Positions 17,594-25,712 are shown, counted from the stretch's first letter. The stretch is 64,000 nucleotides of DNA from Ideonella_A intermedia_A (GCA_943370175.1 CALRPU020000011.1:59586-123585); one strand, 5' to 3'. Translations and numbers: made by a program. The notes: generated by a model from the letters alone, not told the origin.

Positions 17594-17752
17594 ATGAGCC
17601 TTGGCACCATCCTTCTGATCTTGCTTGTGTTGATGTTGATCGGCGCCGTGCCCTCGTGGCCGCACAGCCGCAGCTGGGGCTACGGTCCCAGCGGCTTGCT
17701 GGGCGTGGTGGTGGTCGTGCTGGTGATCCTGCTGCTCACGGGCCGGCTGTGA
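17594..17752 (+). CDS. DUF3309-family small membrane protein
   Basis: A 52-residue peptide with two hydrophobic helices around a short polar turn: LGTILLILLVLMLIGA, then PSWPHSRSWGYGPSG, then LLGVVVVVLVILLL. The W(P/H)-S-R-x-WGYGPSG turn is the hallmark of DUF3309 peptides, which are common in proteobacteria and often sit beside stress or envelope genes. GGAG lies seven bases before the ATG. Its stop codon overlaps the GTG start of the next gene, so the two are probably translated together. The function of the family is unknown. Confidence 0.85.
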   Translation: MSLGTILLILLVLMLIGAVPSWPHSRSWGYGPSGLLGVVVVVLVILLLTGRL

Positions 17753-19155
17753 CCACCGCACCCAGGTCGCGCGTGCGGGCCCTGATGCCGATTGGCGCTG
17801 GGGTGATGGCCTGCGCCTGGGTCGTGGTCGGCACAGGCTGCGGCGACGTGTCGCGCCTGGGCAGCGAGGCCGGCTTCGGCCCAAACCCGGTGTTGCCCGC
17901 GCCGCGGGTCAGCGTGCTGCCCACGGTGCACATCGCCCCGGCGGTGGGCTGGGCGCCGGGCGAGGCGCCCCATCCGGCGCCGGGCATGGCCGTCGTGGCC
18001 TTCGCCCGCGGCCTGGACCACCCGCGCTGGCTGCTGGCCTTGCCCAACGGCGATGTCCTGGTGGCCGAAAGCAACGCTCCGGCCCGCCCGGGCAGCCAGA
18101 CCGGCCTGCGCGCCTGGGTCACCGGCGTGATGATGCGCAAGGCCGGTGCAGCCACCCCCAGCGCCGACCGCATCACCTTGCTGCGTGACACCGACGGTGA
18201 CGGCGTGGCCGACCTGCGCATCGCCCTGCTGGAGGGCGTGAACTCGCCGTTTGGCATGGCACTGATCGGTCCCCACTTGTACGTGGCCGCGTCGGACGCG
18301 GTGCTGCGCCTGCCCTTCAAGCCGGGCGATGTCCGCGTGGCGCAGCCACCCACGCGCTGGCTGGCACTGCCCGCCGGCGACATCAACCACCACTGGACCA
18401 AGAACCTGCTGGCCAGCCCGGACGGCGAGGTGCTGTACGTCAGCGTGGGCTCGAACAGCAACGTGGGCGAGCGCGGGGTGCAGGCCGAGGTCGACCGCGC
18501 CGCCATCTGGCGCGTCGAGACGCGCGACGGCAGCCACCGGCTGCTCGCCACTGGGCTTCGCAACCCGAACGGCATGGCCTGGGGCCCGCCCATGGCCGCG
18601 TCGCCGGCGGCTTCGGTCCCGGCGGCTGCACCGCTGTGGACCGTGGTCAACGAACGCGACGAACTGGGCAGCGACCTGGTGCCCGACTACCTGACGCACG
18701 TGCAGGACGGCGGCTTCTATGGCTGGCCCTACAGCTACTACGGTCAGCGGGTGGATGCCCGCCCCCACCCGCCGCGGCCCGACCTGGTGGCCCGCGCCAT
18801 CACGCCGGACTACGCCTTGGGCGCCCACACCGCCTCTTTGGGCCTGGCCTGGTCGGGCGGCAACACGCTGCCGCCGTTGTTCGCCCACGGCATGTTCATC
18901 GGCCAGCACGGCTCGTGGAACCGCGAGCCACGCAGCGGCTACAAGGTGATCTTTGTGCCCTTCGTCGGCGCGCAGCCCTCCGGCCTGCCGGTGGACGTGC
19001 TGACCGGGTTCATCGACGAACACGGTCAGGCGCGGGGCCGCCCAGTGGGCGTCGCGTTGGACCATCGGGGCGCCTTGCTGGTGGCCGACGACGTCGGCAA
19101 CACGGTTTGGCGGGTGACCGCCACCGCGGCAACAGCGGCAACAACGAGCAGGTGA
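17749..19155 (+). CDS. Sorbosone dehydrogenase-like (PQQ-dependent sugar dehydrogenase type) beta-propeller lipoprotein
   Basis: A 468-residue protein starting at a GTG that overlaps the preceding TGA. The N-terminus (MTTAPRSRVRA, hydrophobic core, VGTGC) reads as a lipoprotein signal. The mature part is a six-bladed propeller of the L-sorbosone/soluble glucose dehydrogenase type, with blade motifs LDHPRWLLALPNGDVLVAE, LRDTDGDGVADLR, DINHHWTKNLLASPDG, LRNPNGMAWG, GGFYGWPYSYYG and GQHGSWNR. Known relatives oxidise aldoses or aldehydes using PQQ in the periplasm. The substrate here, and whether PQQ is actually bound, cannot be told. Position between a DUF3309 peptide and a diguanylate cyclase suggests an envelope-stress setting. 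Confidence 0.82.
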   Translation: MTTAPRSRVRALMPIGAGVMACAWVVVGTGCGDVSRLGSEAGFGPNPVLPAPRVSVLPTVHIAPAVGWAPGEAPHPAPGMAVVAFARGLDHPRWLLALPNGDVLVAESNAPARPGSQTGLRAWVTGVMMRKAGAATPSADRITLLRDTDGDGVADLRIALLEGVNSPFGMALIGPHLYVAASDAVLRLPFKPGDVRVAQPPTRWLALPAGDINHHWTKNLLASPDGEVLYVSVGSNSNVGERGVQAEVDRAAIWRVETRDGSHRLLATGLRNPNGMAWGPPMAASPAASVPAAAPLWTVVNERDELGSDLVPDYLTHVQDGGFYGWPYSYYGQRVDARPHPPRPDLVARAITPDYALGAHTASLGLAWSGGNTLPPLFAHGMFIGQHGSWNREPRSGYKVIFVPFVGAQPSGLPVDVLTGFIDEHGQARGRPVGVALDHRGALLVADDVGNTVWRVTATAATAATTSR

Positions 19156-19159
19156 AGCC

Positions 19160-20185
19160 ATGCACTCAGTCATGAAGTCTCGCGCGGTGGCCGAAGCGCA
19201 GGGGGCAGCGCCTGCCCCTGACACCACCCGCAGCACAACCCCTCAAGCGCCATGTGCCGCGGTGCCGGCGGCCCGGCCCGGTACCGCGGGCCCGCTGGCC
19301 CACTTCATCGATCAGTGGGCGCTGTTGTCGCGCGCCTTGTGCGGCCGCCTCGCGGCCCTGCTGCCGCAGGGGGGCGATGGCGACGAGTCCAGCCACCGCG
19401 CCCTGGCCATTGCCGTGGCAGAGAGCCTGCCGCACCTCCAGCGGCTGCACCACGACGCGCTGGCCGAACTGAACCGACACGCCTTCGCCTGCCACCTGCT
19501 GGACGAAGCTCAGCAAGCGCGTGACCGCCTGCGCGTGGAACTGAACCACACCCGGGCCGACGTGCTGAAGGCCCGCCAACTGGCCATGCACGACGCCTTG
19601 ACCGCCCTGCCCAACCGGCGCGCCTTCATGGACATCCTGGCGCAGATGCTGGCCAACCCCGGCCCGCGCGGCCTGGCCCTGATGATGTTGGACCTGGACG
19701 GCTTCAAGCAGGTCAACGACGAGCACGGTCACGAAACCGGTGACCGCGTGCTTCGCATCGTGGCCGCCCGCCTGGCCCGCACGGTGCGCAAGCTCGATGT
19801 GGTGGGGCGCATGGGCGGCGACGAATTCACCTGCCTGCTGCGCGACGCCCCGCCGCACGAGGTGCTGGTCGCCGTGGCGCAGAAACTGGGCGAGGCCGTG
19901 GCCGCGCCCATCACCCTCAACGGCGCCACGCTGTGCGTGCGCGCAAGCATCGGCATCGCCACCTGCCAGTCCCGGGGCGCGGGCGCCGACTGGCTGATGG
20001 CGCAGGCCGACAGCGCGATGTACCAGGCCAAGCGGGCCCATTGCGGGCATGTGTTCGCGGCCACCCGTGCAGTCCCCGATCCCGCGCGGGCGCCAGCCCC
20101 GTCCCAGAGCGACGCGCGCGTGCACCGCAGCCACCGCGCCGGCGGCCTGCGCAGCAGCGATCCGACGGGGCCGACCTTGCCATGA
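19160..20185 (+). CDS. Diguanylate cyclase (GGDEF) with I-site
   Basis: A 341-residue protein expected to make cyclic di-GMP from GTP. The N-terminal 140 residues are helical without transmembrane segments or a recognisable sensor. The GGDEF domain begins at LTALPNRRAFMD, carries MMLDLDGFKQVNDEHGHETGD, the intact active-site loop RMGGDEF near residue 220, and an RKLD inhibitory site five residues before it, so catalysis and product feedback both look preserved. A Pro/Ser/Arg-rich tail of about 45 residues follows. It starts four bases after the propeller gene, behind AGGTGAAG, and its stop overlaps the next start (ATGA), placing it firmly inside this operon-like chain. Confidence 0.9.
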   Translation: MHSVMKSRAVAEAQGAAPAPDTTRSTTPQAPCAAVPAARPGTAGPLAHFIDQWALLSRALCGRLAALLPQGGDGDESSHRALAIAVAESLPHLQRLHHDALAELNRHAFACHLLDEAQQARDRLRVELNHTRADVLKARQLAMHDALTALPNRRAFMDILAQMLANPGPRGLALMMLDLDGFKQVNDEHGHETGDRVLRIVAARLARTVRKLDVVGRMGGDEFTCLLRDAPPHEVLVAVAQKLGEAVAAPITLNGATLCVRASIGIATCQSRGAGADWLMAQADSAMYQAKRAHCGHVFAATRAVPDPARAPAPSQSDARVHRSHRAGGLRSSDPTGPTLP

Positions 20186-20844
20186 GCCGGATGTCGATCG
20201 AGCAGACCCCAAGGGCGCAATGGCTGGACGTCGGCTTCTATGCCTCGTGCGTGTTGTTGCTCGCGGCGTGGCTGCTGACCGCGGCGGCTGCGCCGCTGGC
20301 CGTGGGCGCGCTGCTGGCCGCGGCGGGCGCCATGGCCTGGGGCCTTGCCGAATACCTGCTTCACCGCTGGGTGCTGCACGCCCTGCCACCATTCAAGCAA
20401 TGGCACGCGGCCCACCATGCGCGGCCCGGGGCGCTCATCGCCACGCCCACGTGGCTCAGCGCCAGCCTCATCGCCTTGCTGGTGGCGTTGCCGGCGTGGG
20501 CCATGGGCGGCGCCTGGCACGCCGGCGCGTTCACGCTGGGTTGGGTGGCGGCTTACCTGGCCTATGGCGTGATCCACCACGCCTGCCACCACGGCGCGCC
20601 GTCCGAGGGGTCGGCCTGGGTGCAGCGCCATCGGCGCTGGCATGGTCACCACCACCGCGGTGGCGGCGTGTCCCACTTCGGTGTCAGCCTGCGCTGGTGG
20701 GACTGGGCGCTGGGCAGCGCGGTGCCCCGTGGGCTGCGCCCGCTGCGCTCGCCCCGCCACTCGGCCCCGCGGCTTGCCCCCTTGCCGAGCTTTGTGCCCG
20801 CTCAACCACGTCCCCTTTCCCCCATCGAACGGAGTTCACCATGA
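20182..20844 (+). CDS. Membrane fatty acid hydroxylase/sterol desaturase-family protein
   Basis: A 220-residue integral membrane protein with about four hydrophobic segments and the conserved histidine boxes of the non-haem di-iron hydroxylases: HRWVLH, HAAHH, HHACHH and HRRWHGHHH. Relatives hydroxylate fatty acids, sterols or carotenoids at the membrane surface. The compact size and HRWxLH...HAAHH spacing recall carotenoid or lipid hydroxylases, but the substrate cannot be fixed. ATGA overlaps tie it to the diguanylate cyclase upstream and the BON lipoprotein downstream. The Pro/Arg-rich last 40 residues have no recognisable motif. Confidence 0.82.
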   Translation: MSRMSIEQTPRAQWLDVGFYASCVLLLAAWLLTAAAAPLAVGALLAAAGAMAWGLAEYLLHRWVLHALPPFKQWHAAHHARPGALIATPTWLSASLIALLVALPAWAMGGAWHAGAFTLGWVAAYLAYGVIHHACHHGAPSEGSAWVQRHRRWHGHHHRGGGVSHFGVSLRWWDWALGSAVPRGLRPLRSPRHSAPRLAPLPSFVPAQPRPLSPIERSSP

Positions 20845-21158
20845 CCTTTCATCGCCCCCTCGCCACCCTCGTGCTCGCCACCGCCACCTTGCTGCTGGCC
20901 TCCGGCTGTGCCGTCACCCGCGGCCAGGAATCGGTCGGCGCCTACGTCGACGACGCGGCCATCACCACCGCGGTCAAGGCCCGCTTCATCGACAGCAAAG
21001 CGGTGGACGCCAACGCCATCAGCGTGGAGACCATGAAGGGCACCGTGATGCTGACCGGCTTTGCGAACAGCTCGAACGAAAAGAACACCGCCGAAAGCCT
21101 GACCTGGAAGGTCAATGGCGTCCGCGCGGTGCGCAACGAGGTGCTGGTGCGGCCTTGA
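20841..21158 (+). CDS. BON-domain lipoprotein
   Basis: A 105-residue protein with a lipoprotein signal peptide (MTFHRPLATLVLATATLLLASGC, Cys23 as lipidation site) and one BON domain (DDAAITTAVKARFIDSK, ISVETMKGTVMLTGFA, VRAVRNEVLV). BON domains of the OsmY/DolP type bind membranes or phospholipids and are commonly induced by osmotic or envelope stress. GGAG precedes the start, and the ATG overlaps the previous stop. It is the last gene of the chain that began with the collagen-repeat protein. Confidence 0.9.
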   Translation: MTFHRPLATLVLATATLLLASGCAVTRGQESVGAYVDDAAITTAVKARFIDSKAVDANAISVETMKGTVMLTGFANSSNEKNTAESLTWKVNGVRAVRNEVLVRP

Positions 21159-21241
21159 ACGGGCAGGACTCAGGGCTCAGGACTCAGCGCGCGGCCAGCC
21201 CGCCCAGTGAGTTCGATGCATCGGTTCGCGCCGACGCGCCG

Positions 21242-21853
21242 TCAGGCGCGGGTCAGGGTCACCGCCAGCTCGTGCGCCAGCGTCGGGTGCGGCACCTGGG
21301 CGTACGGCGGCTTCGGCCAATCCCAGTCGGGTGAGGCGAACAGCGCGCGCATGGCATTGATGTCGCAGTGGTACGGCGGGCCGTGCACCACGCCCTGCGA
21401 CACGGCTTGTGGCCGCACCATCTGCATGAAGACCGCCGCGAGCCGCCCGCCGGGGCGCACCCAATCGCGCAGCTGCGCGGCGTAGCGCACCCAGTGGTCG
21501 GGGTGCAAGGCGCACAGGCAGGTTTGCTCGTAGACCACGTCGAACGGCGCGTCGGGCCGCAGGCTCAGCACGTCGGCCTGCACGATGGTCGCGGCCACGC
21601 CCTGCTCGGCGCACAAGGCGCGGGCCCGCGCCACGGCGGCGGCGGTGTAGTCGATGCCCGTCACCTCGAAGCCACGGCGCGCCAGCTCGGCCACCTCCCA
21701 GCCGGTGCCGCAGCCCGGCACGGCGATGCGGCAAGGCGTCAACTCGCCCCGGTCGAGCAGCGAAATGAGGTGCGGGCTGGGGGCGCCACGGTCCCAGCCG
21801 GTTTGGTGGGTTTCGAAGCGCTCTTGCCAGAAGAGGGGGGTCGGTCCGGACAT
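21242..21853 (-). CDS. TPMT-family SAM-dependent methyltransferase
   Basis: A 203-residue soluble protein of the thiopurine S-methyltransferase type. It opens with WQERFETHQTGWDRGAPSP, the characteristic entrance of the family. The SAM motifs follow: IAVPGCGTGWEVAELARRGFEVTGID, then the acidic turn and VVYEQTCLCALHPDHW. Bacterial members methylate thiopurines, selenium or tellurium compounds, or unrelated thiols; the substrate is not deducible. A separate small minus-strand frame ends 36 bp upstream. Confidence 0.85.
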   Translation of the reverse strand: MSGPTPLFWQERFETHQTGWDRGAPSPHLISLLDRGELTPCRIAVPGCGTGWEVAELARRGFEVTGIDYTAAAVARARALCAEQGVAATIVQADVLSLRPDAPFDVVYEQTCLCALHPDHWVRYAAQLRDWVRPGGRLAAVFMQMVRPQAVSQGVVHGPPYHCDINAMRALFASPDWDWPKPPYAQVPHPTLAHELAVTLTRA

Positions 21854-21889
21854 GGGCCCCGAGGATAGCGACCCGCGCCGTGCAGCGGC

Positions 21890-22126
21890 TCAAGAGGGTC
21901 GGACGATCGCGGCGGGCGACACCGGGCTGGGCAGTTCGGGGTCGACGCGGGTGCCGGCAATGGCCACGGCCATCACGTCCAGTTCCAGCGCCTGCTTGGC
22001 GGTCATGGGCGGCGAGCGCTCGATCAGCTGGCCGGTGCGGGGGTCGCGAAGGCGCCAACTCCACGTCGTGCCCATCGACGGCGCCCGCATGTCGATGGGG
22101 ATGTGGGAGGCGTGGGGTTGCGACAT
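21890..22126 (-). CDS. Hypothetical protein, 78 residues
   Basis: The frame encodes MSQPHASHIPIDMRAPSMG, a Trp-containing polar middle (TTWSWRLRDPRTGQLIERS) and MTAKQALELDVMAVAIAGTR. The middle reads like a small beta domain, so the frame is more protein-like than a random shadow. No strong ribosome-binding site precedes the ATG. It may be co-transcribed with the methyltransferase 36 bp downstream. No family was recognised. Confidence 0.45.
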   Translation of the reverse strand: MSQPHASHIPIDMRAPSMGTTWSWRLRDPRTGQLIERSPPMTAKQALELDVMAVAIAGTRVDPELPSPVSPAAIVRPS

Positions 22127-22337
22127 ACGGTGATTGTGCGAATCCCGCCAAAGCCGTGTGTAAGCAAACGATAGGCTGACGCGCCCATTGCCCGCCCCCA
22201 CCGGCCATTCAGCCCATGCCCGGGACGACCTGCAAACCCAGGCCCGGCGCGGCTTTGCGCCGATCGGACCCGCTCAGACAGGTCACCACCGCGGGCAGCG
22301 GCGTCATTCAGGCCCCCTCAAGCGAGTGCCCCCATGC

Positions 22338-22380
22338 TTGACGGGGTGGACGCAAAGCAATACTGTATGGACATCCAGTA
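22338..22380 (+). promoter_or_regulatory. SOS-type promoter: -35, -10 and an overlapping LexA box
   Basis: A near-palindromic TACTGTATGGACATCCAGTA (22361-22380) matches the gamma/betaproteobacterial LexA operator CTGT-N8-ACAG except for one base in the right arm (CCAG). It differs from the E. coli recA operator at three of twenty positions. A -35-like TTGACG (22338-22343) lies exactly 17 bp before TACTGT, which can serve as the -10, so LexA would cover the promoter. The box ends 14 bp before the ATG of a 28-residue frame and is the only such site noticed in the window. Confidence 0.7.
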
Positions 22381-22394
22381 GTCGGAGACCCGCC

Positions 22395-22481
22395 ATGACC
22401 CTGAAGTACCGCGAATGCTACCGCCCCGACCCGCCCGTGCGCCTGCCGCTGTGGGTGCGCAAGCTGTGGCGCTGGCTGTGA
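22395..22481 (+). CDS. 28-residue cationic, Trp-rich peptide under a LexA box
   Basis: The frame starts at an ATG with GGAG seven bases upstream and encodes a peptide whose C-terminal half (RLPLWVRKLWRWL) is basic, with three tryptophans and alternating hydrophobic residues; the N-terminal half contains the only cysteine and PDPPV. No signal peptide or family is recognised. It is the only plus-strand frame between the SOS-type promoter and the convergent dehydrogenase gene, so it is the likely product of that promoter. The composition would suit a membrane-interacting peptide, like other SOS-induced short proteins, but that is inference. An RNA-only function of the transcript remains possible. 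Confidence 0.55.
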   Translation: MTLKYRECYRPDPPVRLPLWVRKLWRWL

Positions 22482-22545
22482 TGCCCAGCGCGGGCCGCCG
22501 CGCACAAGCCGGCAGCCGCACGCGCTGACCACCGCGGGCGCGGTC

Positions 22546-23616
22546 TCACCCCGCCACCCGTGCGGCGATGGCCTCGCCCACCTCGGTGGTGGACGCGGTG
22601 CCCCCCAGGTCCCGCGTGCGCGGGCCGCTGACCAACACGGTTTCAATCGCGCGCAGGATGGCGTCGTGCGCCGGACGGTGGCCCAGAAAGTCCAACATCA
22701 ACGCGCCCGACCAGATCATCGCCACCGGGTTGGCGATGTTCTGGCCGTAGATGTCCGGCGCCGAGCCGTGCACCGGCTCGAACAGGCTGGGGAACTTGCG
22801 TTCAGGGTTGAGGTTGGCCGAGGGCGCCAGGCCGATGGTGCCGGTGGTCGCCGGGCCCAGGTCGCTCAGGATGTCCCCGAACAGGTTGCTGGCCACCACC
22901 ACGTCGAAGCGGCCGGGCTGCAACACGAAGCGGGCGCTGAGGATGTCGATGTGCTGCTTGTCGACCGTCACCTCGGGGTAGCTTGTGGCCAGCGCGTCGG
23001 CGCGACCGTCCCACCACGGCATGCTGATGGCGATGCCATTGCTCTTGGTGGCCACCGTCAGGTGCTTGCGCGGCCGCGACTGGGCCAGGTCGAAGGCGTA
23101 CTTCAGCACGCGGTCCGTGCCGAATCGGCTGAACACCGACTCCTGGATCACGATCTCCCGGTCGGTGCCCGGGTACATCACGCCGCCCAGGTTGGTGTAT
23201 TCGCCTTCGGTGTTTTCGCGCACCACGAAATAGTCGATGTCGCCGGCCCGGCGCCCGGCCAGGGGGCATGGCACGCCCTCGAAGAGGCGCACCGGGCGCA
23301 GGTTGATGTACTGGTCGAACTCGCGCCGAAACTTCAGCAAGGACCCCCACAACGACACGTGGTCTGGCACCGTGGCGGGCCAGCCGACGGCGCCGAAGTA
23401 AATCGCGTCGTGGCCTTGCAGCTGCGCTTTCCAGTCGTCCGGCATCATTTGGCCGGTGGCGGCGTGGTGGTCGCAACTGGCCCAGTCGATGGACGTGGTC
23501 TCCAGCGGAATGTCAAAGCGGCGGGCCACGGCGTGCAGCACGCGCAGGCCTTCGGGCATCACTTCCTTGCCGATCCCGTCACCGGGAATGACGGCAATCT
23601 TGAAGGGTTTTGGCAT
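22546..23616 (-). CDS. ttuC: Tartrate dehydrogenase/D-malate dehydrogenase (decarboxylating) family
   Basis: A 356-residue NAD-dependent beta-decarboxylating dehydrogenase of the isocitrate/isopropylmalate superfamily. Visible motifs are the N-terminal IAVIPGDGIGKEVMPEG, the substrate-binding region SLLKFRREFDQYINLRPVRLFEG, VVRENTEGEYTNLGG, and the NAD/Mg region ASNLFGDILSDLGPA with GSAPDIYGQNIANPVA. The combination of DYFVVRENTEGEY and WASCDHH is characteristic of TtuC/DmlA, which act on tartrate or D-malate, rather than LeuB. AGGAG lies six bases before the ATG; a longer frame upstream is only readthrough of the opposite strand. It is divergent from a SUMF1-fold gene, with 38 bp between the starts. 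Confidence 0.85.
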   Translation of the reverse strand: MPKPFKIAVIPGDGIGKEVMPEGLRVLHAVARRFDIPLETTSIDWASCDHHAATGQMMPDDWKAQLQGHDAIYFGAVGWPATVPDHVSLWGSLLKFRREFDQYINLRPVRLFEGVPCPLAGRRAGDIDYFVVRENTEGEYTNLGGVMYPGTDREIVIQESVFSRFGTDRVLKYAFDLAQSRPRKHLTVATKSNGIAISMPWWDGRADALATSYPEVTVDKQHIDILSARFVLQPGRFDVVVASNLFGDILSDLGPATTGTIGLAPSANLNPERKFPSLFEPVHGSAPDIYGQNIANPVAMIWSGALMLDFLGHRPAHDAILRAIETVLVSGPRTRDLGGTASTTEVGEAIAARVAG

Positions 23617-23654
23617 GGTGGTCTCCTGGTCGAGGCTGGGTATCGTAGTGCCCC

Positions 23655-24494
23655 ATGACACCGCTGCGCCCTGGTTCCTCCCCTTCGTCTTCCCATGTCC
23701 ATTTCTGGGCCACTGCCGCGGTGGTGGTCCTGTTCGCCACCGCCTGGGCGCCCGGGGCGGCGGCTCAGTCGGCCAGCGAGAACCCGGCGGGCATCGACTG
23801 GGTGCCCGTGGGGGGGTTTGAGATCGCCCGCACCGAAACCACCGTGGGCCAGTTCCGCCGACACGCGCAGGCCACCGGCGTGCGCACCCGGGCCGAGCGC
23901 CAGGGCGGTGGCCAGGTCTACGAGGCCGGCTGGACCACCAAGCCGGGCTGGACCTGGCAAACCCCGTTCGGGTCCGGGGGCCGCGCGGCCGACGACGAGC
24001 CGGCCGTTCACCTCGACTTCGACGAAGTCGGCGCCTTTTGCCGCTGGGCGGGCGGCCGCCTGCCGACCGACGCCGAATGGACCACCGCCGCCTACCTGGA
24101 GCAGCGCCCTTCCCCACCCGCGCCCTTCACCGCGGGCAAGCGCCACGCCTACCCCAGCGGCGACTCGCCCGCCGGCGCGCAGTGCCTGGGCGAATGCGGT
24201 GGCGAGGCCCGCGGCCGGGCCATCGCCCACGGGGCCGCGCTGCTGCGCGGCCACGGCCACGCCCGCGTCACCGCCACGCCCGCGGGCGTCAACGGCCTGC
24301 ACGACATGGGCGGCAACGCCTGGGAATGGGTGGACGAGCCCCGCGCGGCCGCGCCCGGCACCGAGCGCCGCACCCGCGGCGGCTCGTGGTGGTACGGCGC
24401 CGCGCAGATGCGCGAGGACCACCTGCAGTCCAAACCGCCACAGACGACCGTGGTTTACATCGGGTTTCGGTGCGCGCGCGACCGTCGGCCTTGA
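23655..24494 (+). CDS. Secreted SUMF1/formylglycine-generating-enzyme-fold protein
   Basis: A 279-residue protein with an N-terminal signal peptide (hydrophobic WATAAVVVLFATAWAPGAAAQ). The mature domain has the C-type-lectin-like FGE/SUMF1 fold: IDWVPVGGFEIARTETTVGQF, CRWAGGRLPTDAEWTTAAY, GLHDMGGNAWEWVDE and TRGGSWWYGAAQ ending in GFRCARD. The conserved fold cores are present, but the two active-site cysteines of genuine sulfatase-activating enzymes were not identified, so it may instead be a binding or structural variant like other bacterial SUMF1 proteins. There is no sulfatase nearby. Confidence 0.85.
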   Translation: MTPLRPGSSPSSSHVHFWATAAVVVLFATAWAPGAAAQSASENPAGIDWVPVGGFEIARTETTVGQFRRHAQATGVRTRAERQGGGQVYEAGWTTKPGWTWQTPFGSGGRAADDEPAVHLDFDEVGAFCRWAGGRLPTDAEWTTAAYLEQRPSPPAPFTAGKRHAYPSGDSPAGAQCLGECGGEARGRAIAHGAALLRGHGHARVTATPAGVNGLHDMGGNAWEWVDEPRAAAPGTERRTRGGSWWYGAAQMREDHLQSKPPQTTVVYIGFRCARDRRP

Positions 24495-24552
24495 CCGGCG
24501 GCCACCGGCCAACCGGCGCCGTGCCCCCGAGCGTCGACCCCATGACCGCCGC

Positions 24553-24575
24553 CATCGTCACGGTCATCGTCACGG
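24553..24575 (+). repeat. Short direct repeat in the SUMF1-tauD gap
   Basis: Two copies of CATCGTCACGG separated by one T (24553-24563 and 24565-24575) lie in the 209-bp gap before the TauD-like gene. No gene is convincing in this gap; a 30-codon frame from 24542 covers the repeat but has no recognisable content. The repeat could be an activator site for the sulfonate operon, but nothing beyond position supports that. Confidence 0.4.
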
Positions 24576-24703
24576 ACACCCCGACCGCCCCGGGCCCTTA
24601 TGCGCTCAGCGTCTATGCACATCGGTTGTTCTGAGTTCCTCGGCCGTGGCCAGGTCCCTAGACTCGCGGTTTTGAATGGAAGCCGCCCTCCTGCCGCACG
24701 CCC

Positions 24704-25600
24704 ATGAATGCCGTTCTCGCCACCGCCCAGCCCGCCGCACCCACGGCCCTTCGCTTTGACATCCGACCTTTCGGCGGTCCGCTGGGCGCCGAAGTGCTCG
24801 GGCTCGACCTGAACCAGCCGCTGACCGACGCCGAGTTCGCGGCCCTGCACCGGGCCCACCTCGACCACCATGTGCTGGTGTTTCGTGACCAGCGCATCAC
24901 GCCGCAACAGCAGATCGACTTCAGCCGCCGCTTCGGCCCGCTGCAGATTCACGTGCTGCACCAGTTCCTGTTGCCCCAGCACCCCGAGGTGCTGATCGTC
25001 TCCAACATCGTTGAAAACGGGCAGCCCGTGGGCCTGGGCGACGCCGGTCACTACTGGCACTCGGACCTGTCCTACAAGGAAAAGCCCAGCCTGGGCTCGA
25101 TGCTGCACGCGCAGGAGCTGCCCGCCGAGGGCGGCGACACGCTGTTTGCCAACATGCACCTGGCCTGGGACACCCTGCCCGACGACCTGAAGCACGCGGT
25201 CGAAGGCCTGCGCGCCGAGCACTCCTACCTCGCCAAGTACGAGGAACTGCGCGCCCGCAACCCCTGGCGCCCGAAGCTCAGTGACGAGCAGGTGGCGCAG
25301 GTCAAGCCCGTGGTGCACCCCGTCGTGCGCACCCACCCGGAAACCGGCCGCAAGGCCTTGTTCGTCAGCGAGCACTTCACCACCCGCATCGTCGACGTGC
25401 CCGAAGACGCCGGCCACGCCTTGCTGGCGCAGCTGTTCGCGCACAGCGTCCAGCCACGGCACGTGTACCGCCACCAGTGGCAGCCGCACGACATGGTGTT
25501 CTGGGACAACCGGTCACTCATGCACCTTGCGGCCGGCTGCCCGGACCACCTGCGCCGGCGCCTGTACCGCACCACCATCGAGGGCGACGCGCCCTTCTGA
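24704..25600 (+). CDS. TauD/TfdA-family Fe(II)/2-oxoglutarate dioxygenase
   Basis: A 298-residue oxygenase of the taurine dioxygenase type, which releases sulfite from taurine-like sulfonates (other members attack herbicides or alkyl sulfates). The iron ligands are visible as HxD (HYWHSDLSY) and the distal His in DNRSLMHLAAG; the 2-oxoglutarate-binding Arg lies in LYRTTIEGD. It heads a set followed by a substrate-binding protein, an ATPase and a permease, the usual content of sulfonate uptake operons, although E. coli places tauD last. The exact sulfonate cannot be fixed from sequence. Confidence 0.88.
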   Translation: MNAVLATAQPAAPTALRFDIRPFGGPLGAEVLGLDLNQPLTDAEFAALHRAHLDHHVLVFRDQRITPQQQIDFSRRFGPLQIHVLHQFLLPQHPEVLIVSNIVENGQPVGLGDAGHYWHSDLSYKEKPSLGSMLHAQELPAEGGDTLFANMHLAWDTLPDDLKHAVEGLRAEHSYLAKYEELRARNPWRPKLSDEQVAQVKPVVHPVVRTHPETGRKALFVSEHFTTRIVDVPEDAGHALLAQLFAHSVQPRHVYRHQWQPHDMVFWDNRSLMHLAAGCPDHLRRRLYRTTIEGDAPF

Positions 25601-25712
25601 TCCGGCGCCTGCGAGCGCCCCCGCCTCCCCCGCCCGACCCGCTGACCCGCCGTGCCACCGCACGCGCGTTGCCGGCTGGGCCGCGCCATGCCTTGCGAAC
25701 CTTGGATCCGCC

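Noticed and set aside
23617..24117. N-terminal extension of the tartrate dehydrogenase frame
   Set aside because: It runs antisense through the SUMF1-fold gene and is Arg/Pro-rich; AGGAG and the family start at MPKPFKIAV support the shorter form.
24542..24634. 30-codon frame in the SUMF1-tauD gap
   Set aside because: No ribosome-binding site, and its N-terminal content simply reflects the CATCGTCACGG repeat.
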